In this document: one piece after another, positions 43,670 through 52,376 of the stretch
How positions within the stretch are numbered: the first letter of the stretch is position 1
Layout of the letters: each line of letters begins with the position of its first letter
DNA from: Pararhizobium sp.
Lineage (GTDB): Bacteria > Pseudomonadota > Alphaproteobacteria > Rhizobiales > Rhizobiaceae
Reading direction: 5' to 3'
Assembly: GCA_017794825.1 (NCBI GenBank)
Contig: CP051237.1
Location: 4,172,501 to 4,236,500 of the forward strand
DNA length: 64,000 nt
The notes under the pieces: generated by a model
What the model saw: the letters and a program-made list of their open reading frames with translations, nothing else
Database searches by the model: none
Told to the model about the DNA's origin: nothing
Position numbers and translations under genes: made by a program

Positions 43670-44461
43670 ATGCCCAAGACTGAAACCAGCGGCCTGACGC
43701 AGCGTCAGGTTCAATCCTTTATCGACGATGGCTTCATCAAAATCGAAAGCGCCTTCAGCTCCGAGATCGCCAGGCAATGCAGAAATGAGTTATGGTCTGA
43801 TATCAACTTGTCCCCCGACAATCCCGAAAGCTGGACGAATCCTGTCGTCCGTGTGGGGCTCAAATCGTCCCCACCCTTCATTGATGCAGCGAACACTCCG
43901 CAATTGCACATCGCCTACGATGCCCTTGCAGGAAGAGATCGCTGGCTCGCTCCCAATGCATTAGGAACCTTTCCGATCCGCTTTCCTTCATTTGAAGCGC
44001 CCGGAGACGATGGTTGGCATGTCGATATGAGCTTCGGGACCGACAACCCCGATTTCATGGAATGGAGGGCCAATATCGTCAGTAGCGGAAGAGTCTTGTT
44101 GATGCTCTTCCTCTTCTCGGATGTTGGCAAAGATGATGCTCCCACACGAATACGCAAAGGCTCTCATATGACCATCGCTCGCGAGTTGCTGCCTCTAGGC
44201 AAGGCGGGTGCGACATTGAGGGAGCTTTCTGCCAGTGGATATGCTTCCACGGAAGACTGCGAGGTCGAGCTTGCCATCGGGTCTGCAGGCACTGTTTATC
44301 TCTGTCATCCCTTTTTGGTTCATGGCGCCCAGCCTCACAGAGGCAAGCAGCCGCGTTTCATGGCGCAGCCGCCACTATTACCGAAAGGAGAGTTCGATCC
44401 GGCATTGCCTCCTTCGCCGGTACAGATCGCGATTCGCAAGGCTTGCGGGATATCCTCTTGA
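43670..44461 (+). CDS. Phytanoyl-CoA dioxygenase (PhyH) family protein
   Basis: 263 residues from ATG 43670 with GGGAG upstream (an earlier ATG at 43595 lacks one). Double-stranded beta-helix 2-oxoglutarate/Fe(II) dioxygenase: the HxD is WHVDMSF, the distal His is in HPFLVHGAQPHRG followed by the Arg (KQPRF) that binds 2-oxoglutarate. QVQSFIDDGFIKIESAF is the usual N-terminal helix. The 255 bases before it (43415-43669) hold no clear gene. It marks the start of a mixed, less tightly packed block; substrate unknown. Confidence 0.88.
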   Translation: MPKTETSGLTQRQVQSFIDDGFIKIESAFSSEIARQCRNELWSDINLSPDNPESWTNPVVRVGLKSSPPFIDAANTPQLHIAYDALAGRDRWLAPNALGTFPIRFPSFEAPGDDGWHVDMSFGTDNPDFMEWRANIVSSGRVLLMLFLFSDVGKDDAPTRIRKGSHMTIARELLPLGKAGATLRELSASGYASTEDCEVELAIGSAGTVYLCHPFLVHGAQPHRGKQPRFMAQPPLLPKGEFDPALPPSPVQIAIRKACGISS

Positions 44462-44598
44462 CACAAGCGACCGGGGCGGCGTGTCCGCCCCGATTGGCCT
44501 ATGCGTGATGGTCTCGCTACACTCGATCCGCAATTGGAAGCTGTATATTGCAGTTGGAGTGGATTGATCGGGCAGTCGACACCTGTTATAGTAGTGTC

Positions 44599-45168
44599 AT
44601 GTCTCAAGATCAGCGATTTGAGTTTATTGCGGGCTGCCCGGCACTTTGTTTTGTCGACACCTTCGGCGACCGCGCAGGGGAGGGCAGGGAACGCCTGAAT
44701 AGCCCACGCGCTTTGGCCGAATGGCTGGCCAAAGCCGGTCTGTCATCCGCCATGCCCTTCGATATCACGGATGGACAGCTGGAATCCGCCAGGTTGTTGC
44801 GCGAAGCGATATTCCGGGGCGCATCGTTCATGATTGGCAAAAACGATCCCAAGCAGTCCGATATTCGACTGATCAACCGATTTGCAGCGCAGCCCCCCCT
44901 TCGACCCCAGATCCGTTCGGGAAAGCTTTGCCTTGTCGCGGGAAACCCTCTCGACGCCGCTCTTTCGGCGCTGGCGGCGGATGCGATTGAACTGTTCGCG
45001 ACATCGCGACGCGACCGCATTCATCGATGTCCCGGGTGCGCGATGATTTTTGAAGATACCTCACGCCCCGGGCGGCGGCGCTGGTGTTCCTCCGCCAAAG
45101 GCTGCGGAAATCGGGAAAAGCTCAGGAATCTGCGCTCACGGCGCATGCTCGAATCCAGGGAAGTATAA
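44599..45168 (+). CDS. CGNR zinc-finger protein (ABATE domain)
   Basis: 189 residues from ATG 44599. The N-terminal ABATE region holds FEFIAGCPALCFVDTFGDR; the C-terminal zinc finger has CPGC, WCSS and KGCGNREK, the CGNR signature. Family members are thought to be stress-response or antibiotic-related transcriptional regulators. It ends 10 bases before the cyclase gene, so co-transcription is likely. Family sure, role unknown. Confidence 0.9.
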   Translation: MSQDQRFEFIAGCPALCFVDTFGDRAGEGRERLNSPRALAEWLAKAGLSSAMPFDITDGQLESARLLREAIFRGASFMIGKNDPKQSDIRLINRFAAQPPLRPQIRSGKLCLVAGNPLDAALSALAADAIELFATSRRDRIHRCPGCAMIFEDTSRPGRRRWCSSAKGCGNREKLRNLRSRRMLESREV

Positions 45169-45178
45169 GAAGTATAAG

Positions 45179-46111
45179 ATGACGGGCGAAAAACGGGTAT
45201 GCTTTGACTTCGAAGTCACCTTTTCGAATGGCGGAGGGATCCAGGGTCAGGATTTTCGTCTCGACCTGGATGGCGACGATATCGACGATGACGCTCTCGC
45301 GATCCATATCATCCGCGATATGCGTCTCCTGATGGTCGGTGATGTGCGTATCCTGAACAAGTGCATTGTCGAGGAACAGCACAAGCGGACGAACCATTTC
45401 GAGGATGATGCGACTGGCGTCGACGCGCGGTCGGTCTTGATTGATCTCAGTCACACTATCGAGAACGACATGATCACCTGCAAAGGGCTGCCTGCGCCGC
45501 TCATCCGCGACCATTTATCGAGAACGAAGTCGCGTGAAACCTATGCAGATGGCACGGAATTCCAGATTGGTCGCATCGAGATGGTAGGCAATACCGGCGC
45601 TTATATCGATGTTCCGTTTCACAGATATGCGGACGGCTATGATCTCGCCGGCCTCGCGCTCGATCGTGTATCGGACGTGCCCGGCGTGGTCGTCAGGGTT
45701 GGCGGTGCGAGAGAGCGGGCGATCGACTGGCAGCATTTCGCGCCGTACGATTGTCGCAACCGGGCCGTGCTGGTTCACACAGGATGGGACCGGAACTGGC
45801 GCACGGACGCCTATTTTGAGGGGCATCCCTATCTCACGGAAAAAGCCGCCATCCACCTGCGCGATGAGGGTGCTCGGGTGGTCGGTATCGATTCCTCGAA
45901 TATCGATGACACAACAGGCGGAACGCGCCCCGTCCATTCTGTTCTGCTTGCGGCCGGAATCCCTGTTGTCGAGCATCTGACAAACCTTGCTTCCTTGCCC
46001 GCTGACGGATTTCGCTTCCACGCGGCGCCGCCGAAAGTGTCGGGCATGGGAACTTTCCCGGTCCGCGCCCATGCAGTCATCGAACAGCCGGAACGGCGCT
46101 GCAGTACCTGA
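45179..46111 (+). CDS. Cyclase-family hydrolase with extra N-terminal domain
   Basis: 310 residues from ATG 45179. The C-terminal about 225 residues are a KynB/cyclase-type domain (VLIDLSHTIENDM, TGWDRNW, GARVVGIDSSNIDD, PVVEHLTNL). The metal motif HxGTHxDAPxH reads NTGAYIDVPFH (138-148), so the first two His are Asn138 and Tyr142 and only Asp144 and His148 remain. The first about 75 residues (FEVTFSNGGGIQGQDFRLDL, DMRLLMVGDVRILNK) form an unrelated small acidic domain, so this looks like a fusion. It may hydrolyse an amide or formamide with an altered metal site. Confidence 0.85.
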   Translation: MTGEKRVCFDFEVTFSNGGGIQGQDFRLDLDGDDIDDDALAIHIIRDMRLLMVGDVRILNKCIVEEQHKRTNHFEDDATGVDARSVLIDLSHTIENDMITCKGLPAPLIRDHLSRTKSRETYADGTEFQIGRIEMVGNTGAYIDVPFHRYADGYDLAGLALDRVSDVPGVVVRVGGARERAIDWQHFAPYDCRNRAVLVHTGWDRNWRTDAYFEGHPYLTEKAAIHLRDEGARVVGIDSSNIDDTTGGTRPVHSVLLAAGIPVVEHLTNLASLPADGFRFHAAPPKVSGMGTFPVRAHAVIEQPERRCST

Positions 46112-46143
46112 TGCCATTCATCTGAACCAGGACCCCTTGAGCG

Positions 46144-46647
46144 ATGTCACACCACACAAATTCTGCCGGTCAATGCCTTTTTTGCCGAATTGCATCGGGA
46201 AAGATCGCGACCCACGAAGTCTATCGCAACGACCGTATCCTCGCATTCCTGGACATAGGTCCCATCAGGGAGGGGCATGTCCAGATTATTCCCGTGGACC
46301 ATTACGAGACCTTCGAGGTGCTCCCGCCCGAAATTTGCGCGGAAATTTTGCACCTGGGGCAGCGATTGGCCCGGGTGCAAAAGAAGCTCTACGGGGTAGA
46401 GCGGGTTGCCTTCATGTTTACCGGGGGAGATGTCCCCCATGCGCATGCGCATGTGGTTCCTCTGGTTGAGAAGACAGACATCACCTCACGCAGGTACATC
46501 GTCGAGCCCAAGCTGACCTGGCGAGCGATTCCCGCGCCGGACGACGACGTACAACGCGCCACAGCCGAGACATTGACCAAAAGTCTGCGAGAAGACGGAG
46601 AAACCCGGGACCAACGCCACGATGTTTCCGATGAGGTTCGTTGGTAG
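46144..46647 (+). CDS. HIT family nucleotide hydrolase
   Basis: 167 residues. Histidine triad His99/101/103 in HAHAHVVPL, with CLFCRIASGKIATHEVY at the N terminus giving a CxxC for zinc as in Fhit/HinT relatives. It hydrolyses nucleotide phosphoramidates or dinucleoside polyphosphates. The charged C-terminal tail of about 50 residues is longer than in HinT. The 32-base gap after the cyclase gene allows an operon. Confidence 0.92.
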   Translation: MSHHTNSAGQCLFCRIASGKIATHEVYRNDRILAFLDIGPIREGHVQIIPVDHYETFEVLPPEICAEILHLGQRLARVQKKLYGVERVAFMFTGGDVPHAHAHVVPLVEKTDITSRRYIVEPKLTWRAIPAPDDDVQRATAETLTKSLREDGETRDQRHDVSDEVRW

Positions 46648-46922
46648 CGCCCAAATATCACATTCAACCCGGCTCTGCGTTTGCTGCAGATAGAACACCG
46701 AGCCAGTTGCGGATTGGGATGCGATGAATTCGCGACGAGCGAAGCTTCAGCCACATGTGCTGTTGATGTCAGTCGCGTCGGCACAATCCGTCGACGGGCT
46801 TATCCATTTTGGAGCAATTTTTTCCAAGTCCGTTTGCGACGCCTGTAGTAGAATTGATGCGCGATTGTTTTGACTGCAACCGGAAATTGCGATCTGGCGA
46901 CACAAGTCGATAGGAAGCGGCG

Positions 46923-47474
46923 TTGAACTGCATAAACAGTCAGTATTGGTTCGTGTTCGACACATCAATCGGCCATTTCGGGGTTGTCTGGCGCGATTTT
47001 GTGGTTTGTGGAATGCAGCTTGACGAAGACGGCCCCGAGGCCACCGCCCGCCGGATTGAGACGCATTTCCCGGGCGCAAGGTGGAAGCAGCCGCCTGGTC
47101 ACATTACGGATATCGTATCTCGAGTGCGGCAGTTATTCAGGGGCGGCAAGTCTGATCTGTCGGATATTGCGCTGGATTGGAACGGCCTCACCGCATTCAG
47201 GCGTCAGGTCTATGAATACGTGCGTACCATCCCGCCCGGAGAAATTCGAACCTATGGGAGCGTGGCCGAAGCGATTGGGAAGCCAGGCGCTTCTCGTGCG
47301 GTCGGAGGGGCGCTCGGGCACAATCGTTTTCCCATTGTCGTGCCGTGTCACAGAGTGGTCGCCTCGAACGGCAAGCTGGGCGGCTTTACGTCCAGGTTCG
47401 GGGCCGAGCTCAAGCGCCGAATGCTTGTAGCCGAAGGAGCGGGAGGTCTTGTTGGCGCTGTCAGTGAAACTTGA
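46923..47474 (+). CDS. ogt: Methylated-DNA-protein-cysteine methyltransferase
   Basis: 183 residues. The active-site PCHRVV with Cys142 and the helix-turn-helix segment TYGSVAEAIGKPGASRAVGG are intact; the enzyme removes O6-alkyl groups from guanine by suicide transfer. The start is TTG at 46923 with AGGAAG upstream; no ATG in frame precedes the conserved N terminus. Starts a run ogt-alkA-araC with overlapping or short junctions, an Ada-like alkylation-repair unit. The 275 bases upstream (46648-46922) contain no gene. Confidence 0.93.
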   Translation: MNCINSQYWFVFDTSIGHFGVVWRDFVVCGMQLDEDGPEATARRIETHFPGARWKQPPGHITDIVSRVRQLFRGGKSDLSDIALDWNGLTAFRRQVYEYVRTIPPGEIRTYGSVAEAIGKPGASRAVGGALGHNRFPIVVPCHRVVASNGKLGGFTSRFGAELKRRMLVAEGAGGLVGAVSET

Positions 47475-48117
47475 TCAGCAATGTGTCGAGGAGGCGCGCA
47501 TCCGCCTGTGCGCCGCAGATGCGGTTCTCGGAAAGGTCATGGATGTGTTGGGGCCTTGCGACATCAGCTTGCGCGAAGCGAAATGTGCTTTTTCGGCCTT
47601 GGCTGAAATCATTGTGTATCAACAGCTCTCGCCCGCCGCCGCGCAAACAATCTGGAACCGTCTGAATTCGCTTGCTGCCGGTAATTCAGGCGGCTTCGAC
47701 CATTTGGCGTTCTCTCTGCTGACGGATGACCAGGTCCGCAACGCAGGCGTTTCGCGCGCCAAGCTCTCGGCTATGCGAAATACCGCACAAGCCGCGCGGA
47801 GTGGGTCTCTTCCGTCTCTCGAGGACGCCTCTGCTTCGCCGGCGGACGACGTGCGGACTTCCCTTCTGAAAATAAAGGGGATCGGCGCCTGGTCAGTCGA
47901 CATGTTCCTGATCCATTATGCTGGTCATCCTGATGTGTTGCCCCTTCAGGATTCGGCGCTTCTGAGAAGCTTTGAGCGCATTTACGGCGTGTCGGGTCAA
48001 AACGCTCGCGAAACTCTTGCGGATCATTCCCTGAAGTGGGCGCCTTTTCGAAGTATCGCGAGCCGATATTTGTGGGCGGCGGTTGACAGTCCAGCCTTCA
48101 GACAAGCACGTCGATGA
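47449..48117 (+). CDS. alkA: DNA-3-methyladenine glycosylase (AlkA-like)
   Basis: 222 residues. HhH-GPD fold: YQQLSPAAAQTIWNRL, the helix-hairpin-helix LLKIKGIGAWSVDMFL (139-154) and catalytic-type Asp168 in LPLQDSAL. It excises alkylated purines. The start is TTG (47449 or 47452) just after GGGAGG, inside the end of ogt (26-base overlap), so the two are coupled. Short form without the N-terminal domain of E. coli AlkA. Confidence 0.9.
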   Translation: MLALSVKLDQQCVEEARIRLCAADAVLGKVMDVLGPCDISLREAKCAFSALAEIIVYQQLSPAAAQTIWNRLNSLAAGNSGGFDHLAFSLLTDDQVRNAGVSRAKLSAMRNTAQAARSGSLPSLEDASASPADDVRTSLLKIKGIGAWSVDMFLIHYAGHPDVLPLQDSALLRSFERIYGVSGQNARETLADHSLKWAPFRSIASRYLWAAVDSPAFRQARR

Positions 48118-48127
48118 GGTTCACCAA

Positions 48128-48970
48128 ATGACGATGGCGATAGAGTCGCTTCTGGAAACCGGAACGATTTCGGTTCGAGAGTACTGTTGCACTGCAGGAC
48201 CAGACACCTCGACTTACCCGGAGGTGCACACTGGGCACGTCATTGCCTACGTCGAAAACGGCACATTTGGCTACAGCGTCGATGGCCATGTGAATGAAAT
48301 GGTTCCCGGCGCGTTTCTGATCGGCCGACCAGGAAGGGAGTTTCTGTGTTGTCATAATCACTATGAACATGGAGACACCTGCCTCTCGTTCTCGTTTTCC
48401 GGTGAAGTCGCGGATGCTTTTCCTCAACGTCCGGAAATTTGGAAGCGCGCAATTATGCCGGCGATGCCACAACTGGCCCTGATTGCCGAATGTGCGCGGG
48501 CTGCTCGTCACGACGGAGAAGCGGCCTACCTGGAAGAAGTCGCGATCACACTTGCCGTGAAGGCGAACGTGCTGGCGTCCGGGCAAGAGCCGGTCCAAAC
48601 GGCGTTCTCCCGCAGGGACAGGTCGCGCGCCCTGGATGTTGCCCTCATGATTGCTGACAATCCCGCGGAACAGGTCGGTTTGGCTCAACTCGCGGGCATG
48701 ATCGGGATGAGTCCGTTTGCCATGCTGCGGATATTCTCGAGAGTCGTCGGTACGACGCCGCATCAGTACCGGCTTCGACTGCGCTTGCGGAATGCGGCAC
48801 AGCTTCTCCTGGGCACGGATGAGAACATAACGGAGGTCGCCTATAGTGCAGGCTTCGCGGATCTTTCCAATTTCGTGCGGACATTCCGACGCGCAAGCGG
48901 CCTTTCCCCCAGCCAGTTCCGACATGCGGCGCGGCGGAGGACGAGAAGCGTATCCCTAGCGGCAGTTTGA
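48128..48970 (+). CDS. AraC family transcriptional regulator
   Basis: 280 residues from ATG 48128 behind GAGG. The N-terminal cupin-like sensor is cysteine-rich (REYCCTAGP, EFLCCHNHYEHGDTC); the two C-terminal helix-turn-helix motifs are at about 185-275 (LAQLAGMIGMSPFAMLRIFS, ITEVAYSAGFADLSNFVRTF). Ten bases after alkA. A Cys-rich sensor next to alkyl-repair genes suggests it senses alkylation or oxidants, by analogy with Ada; this is inference, as it lacks the Ada methyltransferase domain. Confidence 0.92.
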   Translation: MTMAIESLLETGTISVREYCCTAGPDTSTYPEVHTGHVIAYVENGTFGYSVDGHVNEMVPGAFLIGRPGREFLCCHNHYEHGDTCLSFSFSGEVADAFPQRPEIWKRAIMPAMPQLALIAECARAARHDGEAAYLEEVAITLAVKANVLASGQEPVQTAFSRRDRSRALDVALMIADNPAEQVGLAQLAGMIGMSPFAMLRIFSRVVGTTPHQYRLRLRLRNAAQLLLGTDENITEVAYSAGFADLSNFVRTFRRASGLSPSQFRHAARRRTRSVSLAAV

Positions 48971-49091
48971 AAATTCGTCGAATTTCCGCGATCCGACATT
49001 TCCGCCGTACTTGTCGCCAGATGGGCAATTTTCTCCAAGCGCCTTGTGCTGTGCGACGTTACGAACGGTCCATTCAACAAAGGATCTGAAG

Positions 49092-49454
49092 ATGATTGAT
49101 CACATTGGTTTGCCTGTAACAAATCTCGAAGCGAGCAAAGCATTCTATGCCGCCGCGTTGGCCCCTCTCGGATACGCCGTCGAATATGAAGACAGCAGCA
49201 GCGTCGGACTGGGTGTCGAAGGCGCCATCGATTTGTGGCTCTACAAGAAGGCGGGTTTGACGGTCGGCTCCCATTTGGCCCTCGTTACGCCAAAACGCGA
49301 TCAGGTCGACCGCTTCCATACGGTCGCCTGCGCAAGCGGCGCCGGCGATAATGGTCGCCCGGGCATTCGAGAGGACTATGCTCCCAACTATTATGCGGCA
49401 TTTGTCCTGGACGGCGATGGCCACAATATCGAAGTGGTGTGCTACGTCGAATAA
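49092..49454 (+). CDS. VOC (glyoxalase/bleomycin-resistance) family protein
   Basis: 120 residues from ATG 49092, behind AAGGATCTGAAG. Two beta-alpha-beta-beta-beta units: HIGLPVTNLEASKAFYAAAL and the end YYAAFVLDGDGHNIEVVCY with the metal-type Glu. Small single-domain VOC proteins include fosfomycin/bleomycin binders and lyases; the function here is unknown. It stands alone between the araC gene and a convergent pair. Confidence 0.9.
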   Translation: MIDHIGLPVTNLEASKAFYAAALAPLGYAVEYEDSSSVGLGVEGAIDLWLYKKAGLTVGSHLALVTPKRDQVDRFHTVACASGAGDNGRPGIREDYAPNYYAAFVLDGDGHNIEVVCYVE

Positions 49455-49641
49455 GATGATGCGGATGCGCCGGAGGCGTAATTCTCGACAGGCGTATCGG
49501 AAGGCCCAGGATAGGCGTCAAAGGCAACATGGACCGGTTGCGTGCGCGCAATACGTAAATGACAAAAGAAACGACGCAAGGGAGCACTCGATCCCGAGTG
49601 CCCCCGCTTCAACGCGATATCGCCGAACATGCCGCCGAGTG

Positions 49642-50217
49642 TCAGGTGAGCAGGTAAGTCAGGTGAACAAGATCGTCATTCTTTTGGCTGACCTTCGCCA
49701 GGCGAAGTGTTCGGCGGCCCTCAATTCCATCGAACAATAATTTGCCTCCACCGGCGAGCAGCGGATGCACAATGAGCCGGATCTCGTCCACCAGATCGGC
49801 ATTGATCAGGCTGGAGGCAACCTGTGCGCCGCCAACGAGATAGATATCCTTGCCGGAACCGCTTTTCAGTTTGGCGACATCCTCTGTCGAACGCAGGAAG
49901 TGCGTGTTTGGCCAGAGAGCCGTCGTGAGAGTGGACGAGAGAACGTAGTGCGGAATTTCAGGGATGAGGCGCGACCACTTCGCCTCTTCGGCGGTGGGCG
50001 CCTGCCCGGTCATAGGCAACGGCTCCCCCGGTGATTTCTGCATTGCGGTCCAGTATTGTTCGTAACCGGGATACATTCCACCCCCAAGCAGGCAAGCGTC
50101 GATTTGAGGCGTGACGCCATAATCTTCAGACCAGGCGGTGACCCAATCCGCATAGCCGTCCGGTCCCTCCATTCTGCCATCGAGTGAAATTTTCATTCCG
50201 CATATGAGTTTGCGCAT
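49642..50217 (-). CDS. Dihydrofolate-reductase-fold (RibD C-terminal) protein
   Basis: 191 residues from ATG 50217 with AAGGAAACAGG upstream. MRKLICGMKISLDGRMEGPD, CLLGGGMYPGYEQYW and DIYLVGGAQVASSLI are typical of RibD-C reductases like YwjB/YyaP. Probably a NADPH-dependent reductase of unknown substrate. It follows the SRPBCC gene by 62 bases on the same strand and may be its operon partner. Confidence 0.9.
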   Translation of the reverse strand: MRKLICGMKISLDGRMEGPDGYADWVTAWSEDYGVTPQIDACLLGGGMYPGYEQYWTAMQKSPGEPLPMTGQAPTAEEAKWSRLIPEIPHYVLSSTLTTALWPNTHFLRSTEDVAKLKSGSGKDIYLVGGAQVASSLINADLVDEIRLIVHPLLAGGGKLLFDGIEGRRTLRLAKVSQKNDDLVHLTYLLT

Positions 50218-50279
50218 GTCCTGTTTCCTTGTCTGGATCAAATCGATCCGGCGCTGATCGCCAGATCCCCGACTATCGG

Positions 50280-50813
50280 CTAGTCAGGTATTCTTTGTTC
50301 GTATTCGGATTTCAGCTGACGCCATGCATCCCGAAATGGAGCAGGCTTTTCGCCTCTGAGGCGCGCGACGAGAATATCGAGGTGGGTATGCCAGCCGGCG
50401 GCGATGTTCAGGAGGGTCTCGCGGTCAGGCAGCGCCTTGTGTACGACACTGATCCCGGTTTCCTGTCCGTTGCCTTCGAGCCGGAAGGTTACGCCGTCGG
50501 TATCCGACCAGGTGAAGGAAAGCAGCCGGTCACGCTCGACCTCGACGATCTCGCTTGCCATGCTGTGCTCGCTCTCGGAAGCGCCGCCGATCTGGTCAGC
50601 AGGCTCGGATAGCTGATCGTTGCGCCATACGAGTTCAAAGGGCGCTCCTGTTTCAAGATGCATTTCACCATCTGCCAGCCATTGGCGGCGAAGGTTGCTC
50701 TCGGTAAGCCACGACCAGACGGTCTTGACGGAAGCTGGCAGCGATCGCTTGAAGATCAGGGTGTTTCTTTCGCCGACTGCAGCGTAGATGGGTTCGGCAA
50801 TACTTTGTTTCAT
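50280..50813 (-). CDS. SRPBCC / AHSA1-type protein
   Basis: 177 residues from ATG 50813 with AGGAAAA upstream. RSLPASVKTVWSWLTESNLR, WLADGEMHLETGAPFELVW and LLSFTWSDTDGVTFRLEGNG are the helix-grip ligand-binding fold of the activator-of-Hsp90-ATPase-like family. Often paired with an ArsR regulator, not seen here; an RibD-C gene follows instead. Ligand unknown. The 269 bases upstream (50814-51082) hold nothing recognisable. Confidence 0.9.
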   Translation of the reverse strand: MKQSIAEPIYAAVGERNTLIFKRSLPASVKTVWSWLTESNLRRQWLADGEMHLETGAPFELVWRNDQLSEPADQIGGASESEHSMASEIVEVERDRLLSFTWSDTDGVTFRLEGNGQETGISVVHKALPDRETLLNIAAGWHTHLDILVARLRGEKPAPFRDAWRQLKSEYEQRIPD

Positions 50814-51082
50814 TGTGCTTTTTCCTGTTAAAGAGACTATCCCCCATGATCGAAAAGAACTTTCTTCAGGGAAATATCGGGCAGCAATCGAACACGCCGT
50901 ATCAGCAGGTCCACGCATTGGAAGCCAGGGTTCTTGTCAACATGTCGATCTCACTGAGACGTCGTGTGCGCCGATTGCCCTGCCTAGCTAAGCTGCTATG
51001 GGGATGAGGTGAGAGTTACAAGTGTGGCGGGATTTGAGATCGCCCACTGATCACGGCGGCCGACTGACAGCGCCGTTTCCGC

Positions 51083-52180
51083 CTACCCGAACAGGCGGGA
51101 AAGCACGCCGCGTTCCTTCGGCGCCGCGCCTTCCTGCTCGATGAGGTTCTGGAGCGCGTCCAGCGTTCGGCTCAACAGCCGGTCCCGCTGGTCGATCTCC
51201 TTCTTGCGGTCCTGGTTGGACTGGTTGGCCTTTTCGAGCGCTGCGAGCGACTGCTCCAGCACGGCGTCGTAGCGGGCAAGCGTCGCATCCGCTGCGCCGG
51301 CGTTAACTTCCGCAGGCGCTCCGCCGCCCTGTGACTGCAGGGCGGAAATGTATCGCTGCGAGAGCTCCTCCTGCATTCTTATGGCGTTCTGCAGGGCGTC
51401 CAGCGTCTGGGTGAGGTACCGGTCGCGCTGCTCGATTTCCTTTTTCCAGCCGCCGTTTTCCCGGTGGGCTGCTTCGAGGGCGGCGAGCGACCGTTCGAGC
51501 ATGGCGTCGTAGCGGGCGATCGTCGCTTGGGCGGACCCGCCGTCTGATTTCGGAGCCGCCGATCCGGATGCGGAGGCCAGCCGTTCCGACATCGTTTCCT
51601 GCATCTGCATTGCTTTCTGCAGGGCGTCCAGCGTCTGGTTCAGATAGCGATCGCGCTGCTCGATCTCCTGCTTCTGGCTGTGGTTCGCCTTGTGCGCGGC
51701 TTCGAGCGCCGCAAGCGAGCGGTCGAGCATTGCGTCATATTTCGAAACCGTCGCGTCGACGTCGAGGCCGGCTGCGGATGCAGCCGTTTCGCGACCGCCC
51801 TTGGCGAAGGCCGTCGACATGCGTTCCTGAGATGTCAGCGCCCGGTCCAGCAGGCCCAGCGTATGGTCGAGGCTCGACTGCAGCTTCTGCTTGTCGCCGG
51901 TCAGTTGCTCGGCGCGGGCGACGGCGCGGTCAAGCAGCCCGATCAGGCGCTCGTAGTCCAGCGACGATAGCTCGCGCACGGGAGCGGCGCTTCCATCGGC
52001 CCGGCTCTTCAGCCGGTCCGCGGTCCGGTCGTAACGATCGAGCAAGGCCAGCTGACGCTCGACCAGCGCTTCCAGTTGGGCGATGCGCGCATTGCGTTTT
52101 TCCAGCTTGCGTCTAAGCTTGTCGATATCTTTTGACAATTCCGCTTCCGTTTCGGGGACCTGCCGTTCAGCAGCATGCAT
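51083..52180 (-). CDS. Coiled-coil protein with four related repeats
   Basis: 365 residues, nearly all predicted helical, no signal or membrane segment. After an N-terminal coil (KLRRKLEKRNARIAQLEALV, 21-40) come three clear repeats. They start at 142, 219 and 298 with TxxxYDAxLxxSLAALE, contain QRDRYLxQTLDALQ, and are separated by Ala/Gly/Ser linkers; spacing is 76-80 residues. A degenerate unit occupies about 74-124. The C terminus GVLSRLFG is a short amphipathic end. It is divergent from the HMG-CoA-lyase-like gene across operator-like site 6. No family recognised; a scaffold or spacer role is possible. Confidence 0.8.
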   Translation of the reverse strand: MHAAERQVPETEAELSKDIDKLRRKLEKRNARIAQLEALVERQLALLDRYDRTADRLKSRADGSAAPVRELSSLDYERLIGLLDRAVARAEQLTGDKQKLQSSLDHTLGLLDRALTSQERMSTAFAKGGRETAASAAGLDVDATVSKYDAMLDRSLAALEAAHKANHSQKQEIEQRDRYLNQTLDALQKAMQMQETMSERLASASGSAAPKSDGGSAQATIARYDAMLERSLAALEAAHRENGGWKKEIEQRDRYLTQTLDALQNAIRMQEELSQRYISALQSQGGGAPAEVNAGAADATLARYDAVLEQSLAALEKANQSNQDRKKEIDQRDRLLSRTLDALQNLIEQEGAAPKERGVLSRLFG

Positions 52181-52295
52181 CCTTGACTGGCTCCCGTGCC
52201 CTCGACGTTCGAAATCAAACCGCGGCGGAGAGCCGCCGATACGTCGGACAATCTCATTTTTTGGTTACCAATCAGTAACCCGGGGCCAATCCATG

Positions 52296-52337
52296 TTGCC
52301 TGTCAAGGGCGCTCGACCTATAATTTGTCCATACAAA
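52296..52337 (+). promoter_or_regulatory. Strong promoter with operator-like site 6
   Basis: TTGCCT (52296-52301), a 17-base spacer and TATAAT (52319-52324) form a near-consensus sigma70 promoter for the lyase gene. TTTGTCCATACAAA (52324-52337) begins in the -10 box and covers the expected start of transcription, the standard place for a repressor. Confidence 0.8.
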
Positions 52338-52376
52338 GAGTGACCAAAGGCCATCTCGAAGAGCGGCGGAGACATC

